Assembly (NCBI GenBank): GCA_022316685.1
Contig: JAKJHU010000030.1
Location: 13,343,360-13,407,359 of the forward strand
Direction of reading: 5' to 3'
Source of the DNA: Progne subis subis
Lineage: Eukaryota > Chordata > Aves > Passeriformes > Hirundinidae
DNA length: 64,000 nucleotides
Positions 10,303 through 23,112 of this stretch are shown here, piece after piece. The position numbers were made by a program, and so were the translations under genes. Within the stretch, counting starts at the first letter, position 1. Every line of letters starts with the position of its first letter. The notes under the pieces were generated by a model, which searched no databases, was not told the DNA's origin, and saw only the letters and a program-made list of their open reading frames with translations.

Positions 10303-13110
10303 TGCCATAAAGTCCTATTAAGTTTCTTAATAACATCACAGAGAGAAAAAGTTTTGTACTTTTATGGCTAAATTTACAATTTATGTTCTTAACCCTGCCT
10401 TTTGAATAAGAACAAAGTTATAATTAATGCTTTTACATTTATGAACATTCAATCCTAAAATGCAGTACATATGAATATAGTAAAGATATGTTTGTTTGGG
10501 AAATATTTCCCTTTCAAATATAACAAGTAACCCAAACAAAACACATCCTTTAACAAAATAAATTTCATTTACATTATGAAGTAAACTTTTTTTCATATGT
10601 TCTATTTATAAAGTAGAATGCAAACACTGCATGTATCAACTAAAAATAAATACACATGCAGGCTTGACTGAACAACTGTTTTGTCAATGGAGTCCAGCAA
10701 TGAGTGCTTCAGGTTTATTAGCAAAAGTTTAATTAAGCGTGATGTTAAGCAAAGCCTGGGAAATATTAAGTGATTACACTCAGAAGTGCTTAGTAATTTG
10801 CAGGATCAGGAACCAATTAATTTCTCAAAGTGTCCTAACAGCCTTGCTTTTCCTGCAAAGTATTTCTAGAACCATGATAAGAATTTCTTAAAACTCATTT
10901 AGAAATTGTAGGTGGAATATCCTAGCATTTATGACTTAAGTTGGAAAGGAAGAAACATAAAAGTGTTTAAGATCTTAAGGTTACATTTTCCCCATGTCTG
11001 TTTTGTTTTATAAGCATTTTCAGCTCAACTGCTTTCTGAAGATACACCGTTTATTACTGCAGCTGGGAAGTGTGTGTGCTTTGATTACTTTGCCAGAATA
11101 AACAAGATTCTGTTGAATATTAAAATATTCAATATTTCCTTTTCTATTGCACTCCATCAGGCAAATTGTCTATCAAATGCTTAAAAGATGTGTTTACAGG
11201 AGTGCTGAGTTACGCGCTTAATATTTGATTTTCGTGATAAAATGTGTGTTACATTTTTTGCTTAATTTCCCACTGTACATGATTGTATCATTGTTCATTC
11301 TCCTAAGAAATTATTTTCTGGGGGTTATTGATTCATATTTCTTACAGTATTCAGCGTTCCATTTACAAATCCCCTGGACCTTATCTACTATAATTAGAGA
11401 AAGAAAAAAAATCTCTTCTGGTTCAGAAATTTTAATTTGGAAGATGAAGGCACAAAAAACATTTACCTTAACTCTTGCTTATTATGGCTTCTTTCTCAAA
11501 AAACAGACAATGCTGTCTAAAGGTGCAGAGCTCCAGGAAGTCATGTAATACAGGAATAAAAACTTCATGATTAGGATCAAATTGTCCACATTTTAAAGGC
11601 TCTTTGATGATACCCTTTTCCAGTAGTTATCATGATTAACTCCTAACAATGGGCTTGTGATTGCAAAGATGACCTTTGGCACACAGGTTAATGCAGTGTT
11701 CTTTTCCCAGCACTACAGATAATCTGCAAAAACATCACAGCAGGGTGATGGCATCTACTCCTGCTTACCTAATTGGAATTGGAGCTCAGAAATGAAGGGC
11801 TTGGTTCTGTTGCATGCACATAAATGTCAAGTGTGAATGAAGATGCTTTTAGAGTATTTGAGACATTCTTCTGTAGCAGAGAGCAACTTCAGGGAAGTCT
11901 CTGACCCCTCAAAATCACATCTAGAGATTAAGTCCCAAAGGACATCTTAAATGTTGTAGGATACTTCAAAATGCCTTAGATACCTATGTGCGAACAACTG
12001 AATGACATCCCTAATAATCACCACTTAACATCTGCTAATTCAATTGTCTCGCTGCTGGTAATTTTTTTTTTTTTTTTTACTTACCCAGCTGTATATTCAA
12101 TTAGCACTGTTGATAGAATGGAACATGCTGGCTATCCAGCCAATTCTTAGAGAAGCTGCTGCACACTTGTATCATGCAGCACTGACTGTGATGATGTGCT
12201 GTTATTAAATGTCTCAAGAAATGTGTCTCCTTTTCTTTTCCTCATGCTTTTAGTCAAATTACAAAGTGGCCTCTTACCCAAAGATCCCTTTGCTTCTGAA
12301 TTGTCTATTGCCAGTCAAGGGGACCAGAGCCATTTGTCAGCTGAGCTGTAATCTGTGTATATAAATGATCATGTATAGTTCCTTCCTGCATGTTTCAACC
12401 GATTCTCCTGCTTCTTGGGTGTTACTGTTTTTAAGTTGTCCTGAAAAGTACTAATTTCAGCCAAGGAGTCACAGTAAAGGCAGCAACTGCTCCCATTAGA
12501 GAAATGGGATCCTAAGGAGTAGCAGCTACTGCAGACCCAGCAGATGAGAACAGATGCGACAGCAGCTGTTTCCACATAAACCTGTTTTATTGCAATGCTT
12601 ACAAAATGACAGGTATTGTAGCTCTTGGGAGCCTTGAGGTATTTATATACCACCCTACACTTCAGTGATGGCTCTCTCTCTGCTATGTCCCTGGCACCAC
12701 AGACAGTCACATCTCAGTGTTTGACATCTCAGCCCTTGCTACAAGGGGAGTTTCTGCTCATCCCTGTAGTGGGGAGGTGTGGGGGTGGGGCGGGGCAGTG
12801 TGCAGGCAGCATCCAAACACAAGTGAGGAAATCAAAGTGAAATTTATAGAGAACTTAGGTGCTGACATAAAAAAAATTCATAACCCCTGCTAACTCACAC
12901 AGGTGTTTAGAAGGTTATTGGGAATGAAGATTTTACCACTAGTTACCAAACACGTTGTGACTGTTGCGTTACTAGCTGGCAAATGACAATAGTGATTATA
13001 AATATTTCTGGTGACCTTCTGTTTTATTTACCTTCTGGAAAATCAGAAATAACTCAATTAATTGTACAAAAATGCCACCTGACTATAAGATTAGAAGAAA
13101 AATCACAGTC
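10303..13110. other. Intergenic DNA
   Basis: AT-rich non-coding sequence with no recognised gene or repeat family. It contains an 18-base T run at about 12062-12079 and a G-rich tract at 12771-12796, both described separately. Confidence 0.5.
12771..12796 (+). other. G-quadruplex-type G-run motif
   Basis: Four runs of at least four G on the plus strand (GGGG, GGGGG, GGGG, GGGG), separated by loops of 6, 1 and 1 bases. This meets the usual sequence rule for an intramolecular G-quadruplex. It lies in otherwise AT-rich intergenic DNA about 12 kb upstream of the COL14A1 CpG island. Function unknown. Confidence 0.55.
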
Positions 13111-13116
13111 TGACTT

Positions 13117-13773
13117 TCTCGTTTTTTTTTCTCCGAGATTCAGGTGGTTTTAGAGTCTTTTTGCCCTCTGCAAAGCTCTGAACCAAACTCAAGAAAGAGA
13201 CGGAGTCTTCAGGTTCTGATTTTTCAAGGTTGCATGCTTCGTTTATTGTTTCTTATCTTACAAATTTCTCAGTGCCCAACAAAGGTCTGTGCAGCTGCTC
13301 GGGCATCTGGTGACTTCTCGACTCCTCCCGAACTGGGCAGTCATTATCTTTTATACTAATTGCTATGTATTCTTTATTTATCATTATTTACCAATACCTA
13401 TCACTTATACTAAACAGGTCATCTCTACTTTGACCCAATCTCTTTAAACTATTTTGTGCCACCGTCACTGCAGAAAATGGAGTGAGGGAAGCAGAAAGAA
13501 GAAGCAGGAGACAACGCCCCAAATCCTCCATCTTGCTCCCATTCACTTCAATACTAAAAACCCTAAACCTACTGTTTTCTCACCCTGTGATAAGCTAAAC
13601 TACTATCTTTCACACTCTTGTGGCCTGCAATCCTTCCTGCAGTGCAGGAAGCCTCTCCCATGGACTGAGATCAAAGCCAGTGTCCTCTCTGAGCTCTGGG
13701 CCAGGGTCCCAGACCCCCCTGTCCTGGTCTCTGACCCTCCAGGGCAGCCAAAGGAATGCCCTGGACTCCAACA
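13117..13773 (-). mobile_element. Solo LTR of an ERVK-like avian endogenous retrovirus, minus strand
   Basis: Read on the minus strand this starts TGTTGGAGTCCAGGGCATTC, the start typical of a common songbird class II LTR. It contains an AATAAA signal (plus-strand TTTATT at 13242-13247) and ends near 13117. The 6-base word TGACTT flanks it on both sides (13111-13116 and 13774-13779). This matches the 6-base target-site duplication expected of ERVK-type insertions. No gag, pol or env remnant is next to it, so it is a solo LTR. The 3' terminus on the minus strand does not end in a clean CA, so that boundary could be off by a few bases. Confidence 0.8.
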
Positions 13774-13949
13774 TGACTTCTTACTGGCAGACTGATTTTA
13801 ACAGCATAAAGATAAGACATCTCATATTTAGGAAGTTATTTTTTAAATTTGCACTGGACTTGACCACAAAATGCAGCCTTGGTTTAAAAATAAATGCTAC
13901 TCAGCATGAGAAGCACATTTGACTATGACGATTCTCTAAACCAACAACC

Positions 13950-13994
13950 AAAAAAAAAAAGAAAGAAAGAAAGAAAGAAAAAAAAAAAAAAAAA
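13950..13994 (+). repeat. A-rich (AAAG)n simple repeat
   Basis: An A run, then about five GAAA units, then a second A run of roughly 17 bases. It lies about 180 bases right of the ERVK-like LTR. Likely polymorphic in length. Confidence 0.9.
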
Positions 13995-16900
13995 GCCAAC
14001 AACATGGAGACTGGGTGCTCCTTATGCCAGTAAAGAATTAACATGTTCCACTGATACTCAGGGTAGTGATTCAGCATCACTAAAGCACCGGGTGTCATTC
14101 AGGCCCTTGTTTTAATGGGCCATTTTCAGTGTGGCACACTAAGCTCTCACCTAATCCTGTGAACCCAGAAACAAGCCACAGCACAGCATTCTTACTGTGT
14201 TCCTCTGCTGAGGAAATTTTACATGCTATAAGTTTTATGATTTAAAGTTTTGAATATTAACAGAATATACATAGCAATCTGACCCTGTCTTATGATTATA
14301 TTTTCTGGACATGGCAAACGGCCATAGGTGGATTTTTTAACACAAAGATAACGTAGTAAGAATGTACTACGTTGGAGAAACAAAGCTGTTCTTCACATCT
14401 TTCCAGTTGTTTCATTTTTCATTAGTGTGCAGGCAATAAAAATGAAGTTCAGGCTATAGAGAAGGGCAGAAACATGATTTTAGGAAATCTTTATGCACTC
14501 ACAGTTGATGTCAGTAACAAAATGCCTCATTACTGCCTATTCCTTCTCTGATACAGTACAGAAGCAGCTAATGGACAGACATCTGGGTGGTTCTGCATCA
14601 CCTGGTAGAGAACTGCTTAAGGAGAGCTTCTGAGTGTGAGTTGAACCTGAAGATTACAGAATTTCAAAGGTGCTTATAGCTCACTTTGAAATAAGCTGAT
14701 TTTCCCCAATCCCAGCCAAGAGGCATTTATCAGTGCACAGATTCAAGTCCCTATTGTAGACTCTTACAGTTTGCACATTTTAGGTGCAGTGCAGAATCAT
14801 TTTACTGAGGAAGTCTCATTGTCCAAACCCACATTCTCCTGTTCAGCTTCCCAGGCTTTCCAGGCTGGCAGTCTAAACAGTGACAGACCAGAAGGAAGAC
14901 AAGAGGGAAAGTCATCCAAAGTCAAGTAACAGTCTGATTCCCTCCTGGAGAGTGACCTCTCTGACATGGGAGACAGGAAGACAAGTTATTCCTTCAGCTG
15001 GGTTTGGGGAAAAATAATTAATCAGGATGAAATAGGACTGTGGTACATCTTGATGTAGTTGAGCTGCTGTCTAATTTTCTGTGTACTCAGTCTCTAACAC
15101 TGGCTAATATTAGCTCCAGCAAGCCAGCATATGCAAAAGCAATGTGAACATAGAGTCTATAACTACAAGGACTCACACACTCACTTCCCAGTGCAAAAGC
15201 ATTCAGGGTTTTCAGATTTTAAGGACTGATTTGTTGGATTAAACCTTGCTATTTGAAGGGACAAATTGGCTGATGGGTCAAACAGCAATAACTCCTTTCT
15301 GTGTGCTGGACAATAATAAAAAATAGATTTATGATTAACTACTATTTTTATTATTACAAAAAACCCTGAACATTGTGAAATGTTCAGTGGTCTAAAGTAG
15401 GTGTTTAGACTGTTCTTCTAAGACTGAAAACCTCAGGACAGAGATTTTGATTGTGTAAGACAGTGAAGAACATCTACCGTCCCACCATTATCTCTGAAGA
15501 TTATGCTATAAGAAACACTGTGTAAGAAACAAGACATTATTATTTTTTTTGTAACCTGTCTGATCTCAAACACTGTGTTAAACAGGCCACAGATAAACTT
15601 TTTTCTCTGCAAAGAGAGACAAAGAACATCACTGTGGCCAGTGCCAATATTACAAGAACATTTAAACTATCATTTATGAAAGATGCTACCAATCAATTAA
15701 AGATTACAATAGGGTCCAAACAGTAATAATGAAAAGGAAACAGAAAAAAAATAATGATATGGAGATTATAGTACTTGGTCAAGAAGCCTGAGGTGAGAAG
15801 TCAGTCACTACAGTTTAACAAACATATACTAGAAAATTATGTAGAATCATGGGTGGAGTCTTGTCAAATATCCTATTTTTACCTATTTTTGTGGGGAGCA
15901 TGGATTGAGGTGATGTTCAGGTCAAGAACCAGATACTGCAAAAAGTTTTTACAACGTCATAAAATACAGTCTTAGTGTTGAGAGTGAGTGAAGGAACAAC
16001 AACAAAAAAAGGCTAACCCCAAATCTTTTGAGATGTTATCTGCTTTTTGTGGTTGTAGACTATTGCCTCTCCTTTTTTCCTCTTTCTCATTCTTTGTCAC
16101 AATACCCTATAATTCTTTAAATCATCAGATGACTTTGGAGCACAGTTTCTGCCCAATCTTTGTTTAAGGCTAGAGTACACACTTGCTTTCCTCCTGTGCA
16201 ATTTCCTGTTATTTCTGACTTTGTATTTTAGGTGCTTAATCATGTTCAGTGGGAAGTGCATGCGCTTCCTGGGTGCACACACTACTCAGAGCTAATTCTG
16301 CAAAAGATGCAGAGCAGAAACGAAACGGCCTCCTCTTTATCACAGCGATTCTTGGTAAACCAAGTTATCATCTCAGTGTCAGGGAGAGCTCAAAGACCAC
16401 AGGCACAGGAACTCCTGCAGTGCAGGTACCACGGTCTGACCTCAGCTGTCACCCCGGGCAGCACCACAGCCCATCCCACCGAGGCAGCTTTTCTTCCACG
16501 GAGGAGCTTCAGTGGGTTACCTTTGGCTGAGTGAACCCTTTCTGCACAGAAAGGGAGTACAGGTCTGTACAGCTGATAATTTCTTGACTCTTATAATGCA
16601 GATCAAAGAGTTGTGTTTTAACAGACACAATACTTGAATTTGTATCTGCAGAAGCACAAAAGAGAGAGGTTTGTAAACACACAGAAGAGCTGTTTATCCA
16701 AGACCGCCCCCTTCTGTTATTGCTTCACAGCTAAAAAAAAGAAAAATATTTCAAACTGCTGTAAATTCTTCTCACACGTGATAAAGTGTGATTTCCAGTA
16801 TACTGATTTTTAGTATTGGTATTTATTGGGAAAATAAAGTGCAAATAAAATAAAACATAAATAAAATTTCAAATACTCCAGAAATATAAACATGGAAAGC

Positions 16901-18249
16901 ATACTGGATTTCTTCAGTGGGTATTTGAGTAGGGGTGATTTCATGGAGCTGTTTGCAGCAGATAAAAATATTAATATTTCTCTTGGTTTTTCTCTGTTCA
17001 AATTTTGTATAAAATTACTCCAAAACACAGGCTACAATTTTTTACTAAAAAAAAAAAAAAAAAAAATTGCATTTATTTTTTCTTTTTCTTTGGCAAAGAC
17101 AAATCTTGGGACCACTCCTCTTTCATAAAGTTTCTGCTAAGGTCAATTCAGTATTTTATTCATAGAAAGCTAACTCCATATGTTTAACATATGCTTACAT
17201 ACATGCTGGAAAATTAAGTCTATTCCTGAAAATTCCAACTGTATTGCTTAAAGATGAGTAGGGGAACAAAGTGCCCACGTCTGAATCTCATCATTCACTT
17301 CAAACCCCTTAAAACAAAAGCAGCAAAGTGAACCAGAACAAATAAATGGAAAAAATAAAACAGTTTAGTGAATAAAAATTCTGAGAAATGTTAAGTACTA
17401 TATTAAAGACTAGTTTGGTTTGTGTGTTTATTCAGTGGCATAAAAAATGCTAAAAATGCTATGTGATATTATTCTAGGAGACAACTATAATTATGTTTAG
17501 AGTCTAATGAACAGATGCTTTTCTTAAAATTGCAAATAAGGAAAAACTGAAAATTCAGTTTTTCACTAATCTACAAGATGCAAAACCAGATCATAAAGTA
17601 GACAACATTTAATAAATCTTGTTCCTCATGTCAAATGTGTACTAATAAAGTGCTTAGAGTGAGGCAGACCAGAGGTGCATAATCACAGTGTTCAAGGGTG
17701 TTCGGTGTAGGAATTCAGTGCAAAAGCCCAGTAGGAGAAAGACAAGAATCTCTGCTTCTTTTAGGTAATAGCTTAAGATATGTGTTATTTGGAAAGGAAT
17801 TCTTTCTTGTTCCATATATCCCTTGCATTCATTACTTATGGTATTTATTATAGAGACCACCACAGATTTGCTTCCAGCTCTTACTGGTTTAAATATTCAT
17901 TTCAGCCAGGATTTCATTCCAAAGAAAATAATTTCTTGCACAGACGACCAGAATCTGTAACTCTTACTCAGTAAAATATGGGGGAATCCTTCCCTCACTG
18001 GGTTAAGTTGTACCACTGGTGGGCTGCAAATTAATCCACACTGCAGCTTAATCCAGTGAAATCTTTTGCCAGGCTAATGTATTTGTACCCATCCAGTTAC
18101 AGCTGCTGGTAGATCCAGTTTCACAAGGTCTGGTTGTTCCTCTTTACTCAGGGCGCCTTTCCTCTGTGCTGCCAATGTCCCAAGACCTACCCACCAGATG
18201 CAGTGCTCTTTTGGGAGAGTTGATGAAGTCTCAGCATGACTGCAATGTA
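13995..18249. other. Intergenic DNA
   Basis: Apart from the inverted repeat at 14350-14373 and an A run at about 17047-17066, I see only AT-rich non-coding sequence here. None of the open frames looks like a protein. Confidence 0.5.
14350..14373. repeat. Perfect 9-base inverted repeat
   Basis: Arms AACGTAGTA (14350-14358) and TACTACGTT (14365-14373) are exact reverse complements around a 6-base spacer. It could form a short hairpin or be a palindromic protein site. No neighbouring gene gives it a role. Confidence 0.6.
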
Positions 18250-18962
18250 TTTATTTTAACTTTAGTAATGCTTTCTCCCATAACTTCCTCATAGACACAC
18301 TGCTGAGGCATGGACTAGATAAGTGGACAGTGAGACAAATTGAAAATTGGCTGAATTTCTGGGCTCAAGGGGTTCTGATTAGGAGTGTGAAGTCCAGCTG
18401 GAGCTCAGGCCCTAGAAGTGTACCTCAGGGGTTGATACCAGGGCCAATACTGCTTTTCATTACTGGCCTGGTTGATGGTGGAAAGTGCACCTTGAACAAA
18501 TTTGCAGATAGCAAAAAAGCAGGGAGAAGTGACTGAACCATATGGTTCTGCTACCATTTATAGCACCCTCACCAGGGTGGAGAAATGCATAATAGGAATA
18601 TTATGAAGTTCAGCAAATGGATACGCAAGCTCCTGCCCTTCAGGAGGAATAACCTCAGATCCAGTATGCGCTGGTGGCTGACTGACTTTGCAGAAAAGGC
18701 CCTAGAGTGGCAGGCACTAAGCTGATTTCATCTGAGCACAAGAAAACATTTGTGTTGTGTTAAGTTTTTTTTCCCTTCCTTGTGAAGGTGGTCAAACACT
18801 GGAGTAGGTCACCCAGGGAGGATGTGGAGTTTCCATTCTTGGAGATACAACTCAACTTGACATGGCCCTGGGAATCCACTCTAGGTGACCCTCCTTTAAC
18901 AGGGTGGGGTTGGACTTGATGGTCTCCAGAGATGCTTCAAAAGACTCTGTGATCCTGTATAA
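18250..18962 (+). repeat. CR1 LINE fragment, sense
   Basis: Plus-strand remnant of the CR1 reverse-transcriptase ORF. A broken frame from about 18330 reads through a recognisable RT core (short peptide SSWSSGPRSVPQG). It then runs into the 3'UTR and ends in a degenerate tail near 18960 (GACTCTGTGATCCTGTATAA). There are several frameshifts and internal losses. It is not a functional element. Confidence 0.8.
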
Positions 18963-21943
18963 TGCTGATGGGTCCAGAACATTGCCAGCAACAGACAAAG
19001 AAACTCCTCCTTCTTGTTGCATTCTGAGGGAGAAAGAGCACACATGAGCCCTCCCTGTCCAGTGAGGTGAGATGGGCTCCTGCCCTGTGAGCATGTCAGA
19101 GAGGATAACATCACTTCTCTGATACTCTGCCCTTTCACTGCAGCTATGAGGAGACTGTGGGTGCAGGAAGTTGCACCTCCAGTATCTCAGCAAGCTGAAC
19201 TCAGCCTCCCTGCTGCTTGCAGACTTTAAAAAGTGGCTGAGGTCCCTCCCTAAATGGATCTGGACAAGCTGCACTTGTCAGAGGCTCAGAAGGATGAAAG
19301 TAGCTCCTGACCACATTGCCAGGCTCATACAGCTATATTTATTCATCAGACCTGGCCAGAGAAAGGCTCAGAAACTAACTGAGATGTGAAAGTGTAAACA
19401 CACAGTAGATAACCTCACCTCCGAAGTCTAAAGAGATCTAATTTGACCGCAAGAATGAAAAGCCAACTTTACGAAACACTAACCTTGTCATTCCTGCCAT
19501 ACCTTCTTCATACTGAGAAGAGGACAGAAAAACACATGATTGAATAATATCTGGGTTTTCTTCCATTTCCCTACGGTCCTTTTGCCCAGTTTTGCTCTCT
19601 TTCCTGCATGTTTGGAGGAGCAGGACCAACCCTAATCATGAACTTTTACACTTTGATTGCCATGACATCAATCTGGTTTCTTCTTCATCCCTTTCACTTA
19701 CTTCATTATATGTAATAATTTTCAGATGAATAGACCTAGCAGCCCACTAAAGTGTTGATAGCACTAAAAGTATCAAGGAAAAAAGATTCAAGGAAATTAA
19801 AATGACTCATCAGACATGTCAACAAATAATGAAGCAAAGCTGGACTACTTTGACAGTTCCTGCCTAAAAACAGATGCCAAAAGCCATATTTGTGGGGTTG
19901 ATATCAGAGAAATAGTTGTAGTACAAAGAAAGCCACTAGAAAAAAAATACTTCACAAAAGATAGCCACCCTTTTCAAAAATTATTTCACTGTTTATTCAT
20001 ATCACAAAGTAATTGTCTTAACTAATTGTCTTAACTAATGAAGAGAAAAATTAAAAAGTAAGCATGCATGGCTAATATGTTAGAGAAGATGCATCACAAT
20101 TAAAATTTTTTTTCTCTATTTTAATTTGGTCAGAATACAGTCCTAAGTTCTTCTCTACTCTCAGTGCATGACTTACTTCATAGATCACCTAATTACTGCA
20201 AGTGTTGACAGATTGATCTTGGCAAGCCGCTTTTCAAAGAGTATTTTATGTTCCATTATATTTAACAAAATGTAAAGCAAAAGTCAGTCATACTTCACCT
20301 CAAGTATTATCTCTATGTTATGGAGTTCTTTTAATAGCAAAGAAAGAAAAATCTACAAACTGTTGTTAGGCCTAGGGACTAGTTTGAGTCATTCAAATAG
20401 ATATGCCATAGTCAAGATCCTTGAATGTGACTGGAAATCTTGCATGCTGGAGGAGAAAGGACATTTAAAATTGTACATTTCTTTGTAAGGAAAGGAAAAT
20501 AAACCGTATTTTAGTTTAGGAATTAAAAATCAATTTAAAAACATCATTTTAAGAAAAGAATACAAGAATAATTTTATTAAAAGAATACAAAACCTATCTA
20601 GGTTTTGATTATTTGCCATTTTAAAATATCCCCCAAACTTGGTATTCTCATTTCTAAATCTTGTGAAAAATAGAATACATGACATTAACTAGTATATTTA
20701 AAAAGTCAGAGAAATATTCTAAGTATATCCTACAAAACAGGAGATATGGGAAAAAAGATAAGGATTGATAATTACAGTGTAATTCTGCCCCACAACGACC
20801 AAAAACATCCATTATCTTGGTTTCTGTTCAGTTTGCACAAGTACTGCGGCTGGTGATCGATTGCTTGGTTTAATCCTACCATTAGATATTTACCCAGCTC
20901 ACTCTGAGGTCATGAGCCTACACTAATTCTGTTCTTGTGATGGGATAATGGACTTGTTTCCAGCTGAATTTCCAACATCATTGCCATGTAATCCAATTTA
21001 TAGAAATTTTGTGGAATTTACACTAGCCAAGCAAAAGATGGCCCATATCTTGCTGATGTGAATACTTTTAAAATGTGGTGGCTGTAAATAGTTGGTTTTT
21101 TGAAATCACTGAGGCTTGGCCAATTCAAAATAGTGGAAAGTAAATTTATGGGGCAAATTCACAATTAGTAAATTTAGTCTTAAAATTCAAAGGTTGTTTG
21201 TTTGTTTGTTTGCTTGCTTGCTTGCTTTTAATGGAAGACAAGAAGGAAACCTTGGTAAATAATTTATAGATTAATATTAAGCATATTGTGCTCTTACTCT
21301 ATTTCCAGATATGCATGTTATGCAAACTCTTTCAAGGAACCTTACCTTTTAATTTTTACCTTGAACTTGTGAACAATGATTCTTCTTTGGAATAATGCAA
21401 AGAGATCTGTGGTGCCTTCCAGAGAAAGCTGAGTAAAATCAATGGTAATAAGCATCATTAGCTCTAAAAGTGGTCAAATTATGTTAAAATAGAATTATAA
21501 AGGAGGAAAATAAAATTATAACAATAAAATCAATCAGTTACACTCAAAAGCACACACTTTGCATAATCTTAAAATATTAATTTCGATTCTGACGCAAACA
21601 GACAAATAAAAACTGAACTATGAAGACATTTGAAGGCTACAAAGAGTTGCAGAATCTATTTACCATCGGTGGCATCTTCAAGAATTTTCTTGTTCGAATC
21701 ACAATACTCCAACTAGCTGCAGCCACAGGATGGTGCTCATGGGCTTTGAACACTACATTAGAAATATGGGAGGAGGGAGAGGGGAAAAAAAAAAAAAAAA
21801 AAAAGAGCAAAAGAGAGAGCCAGACTCTCCTCTTGGCAGGCTGTTTCTTGTCCTACCTCAAAATACATGAGCCAGCAAGCAATTGTGGATTGGGCTGATT
21901 TACCTCCCTGCATTTACCGAGTCTTCAGGGGCATTTAAAATAG
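18963..21943. other. Intergenic DNA
   Basis: AT-rich non-coding sequence. It holds a (TTTG)n(CTTG)n simple repeat at 21194-21228 and a roughly 20-base A run at about 21783-21804. No gene is recognised. Confidence 0.5.
21194..21228 (+). repeat. Compound (TTTG)n(CTTG)n microsatellite
   Basis: About four TTTG units pass directly into about four CTTG units. The two blocks share the phase, so the second looks like a point-mutated, re-expanded version of the first. Confidence 0.9.
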
Positions 21944-23112
21944 ACTGATCCATCAAGGGAAGTCACTAAATGTAATCTTTTTGGATTTCATCAAAGCTTT
22001 GATACTGTCTCTCATAGAATCCTTCTGGACTGTCCAGCACACAGCTGGATAATGGAGTTATGTGATAGATAAGCAACTGGCTCACAGGTCAGGCAAAAAG
22101 AATCTTAATGAATGGGGTGACATCAGACTGGTGATCTGTCGCTAGTGGGGCTCCACGGGGCTCCCAGTTCTCTTCAACACCTTCATTAACAACCTGGATA
22201 CAGGACTTGAGGGAATACTAAGCAAGTTTGCTGAAGACACTGAATTGGGAGGAGCTGTCGACTCCCTTGAGGGCAGAGAGGCTCCGCAGAGAGACCTCGA
22301 CAAAACAGAGGACTGGGCAGTCACCAACAATGAAGATAAACAAGGGCAAGTGCTGGTTTTTGCACCTGGGATGGGGCAGCCCTGGCTGTGTGTATAGACT
22401 GGGGGATAAGAGGCTGAAGAACAGTGCCGTAGAAAGGGACCTGGGGGGCGGTCCTGGTCGATGGAAAGGTGAACATGAATCTGCAGTGCCCTGGCAGCCA
22501 GGAGGGCCAACCCTGTCCTGGAGTGCATCAGGCCCAGCATTGCCAGCCGGGCAAGGGAGGGGATTGTCCTGCTCTGCTCTGCTCTGCTCTGCTCTGCTCT
22601 GCTCTGCCCTGGGGAAGCCTCACCTTGAGTGCTGGGGGCAGTTTTGGTCACCACAATATAAAAAAGATATTAAGCTTTTAGAGAGTGTCATAAAGGAGGG
22701 CCATGAGGATGGTGAAGGGTCTGGAGGAGAAGCCATATTAGGAGCACCTGAGGTCACTTGGTTTGCTCTGTCTGGAGAAGAAGAGATTTGAGCAGAGACT
22801 TTACTGCGGTTACAACTTTCTGAGCATAAGTGGAGGGTCAAGAAATGATGTTTTCACTCATAACCAGTGACAGGACCCAAGGGAATGGCCTGGAGTTGAG
22901 TCAGGAGAGGTTTAAGTTGGATATCAGGAAAAGGTTTTTTTACTTGGAGGGTGATTGGGCACCAGAACAGGCCCTCCAAGGAGGTCATCACAGCACCAAG
23001 TCTGACAAAGTTCAAGGAGCATTGGGACAATGCTCTTGGGCACATGGTGTGAATCTTGAGGAGTCCTGCACAGGGCCAGGAGATGGACGTGATGATCCTC
23101 ATGGGCCCCTTC
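21944..23112 (+). repeat. CR1 LINE, sense, left part (interrupted)
   Basis: A long but decayed plus-strand CR1 copy. Its start shows reverse-transcriptase wording (short peptide LDFIKAF near 21980). The body includes the conserved stretch around TGGTTTTTGCACCTGGG and the 3'UTR phrase GATGATCCTCATGGGCCCC. At 23113 the element is cut by an LTR insertion and its last 40 bases resume at 23818. The open frames here (both strands, up to 187 codons) are CR1 relics or their antisense shadows, not host genes. Confidence 0.88.
22571..22606 (+). repeat. (GCTCT)n pentanucleotide microsatellite inside CR1
   Basis: Seven consecutive GCTCT units, in the middle of the decayed CR1 copy at 21944-23112. The repeat has expanded within the LINE after insertion. 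Confidence 0.95.

Noticed and set aside
18852..19274. 140-codon minus-strand open frame
   Set aside because: Overlaps the antisense side of the CR1 3' end at 18250-18962 and has no protein-like similarity.
22142..22791. 170-codon minus and 187-codon plus open frames
   Set aside because: Both lie in the decayed sense CR1. The plus frame is a reverse-transcriptase remnant and the minus frame is its shadow.
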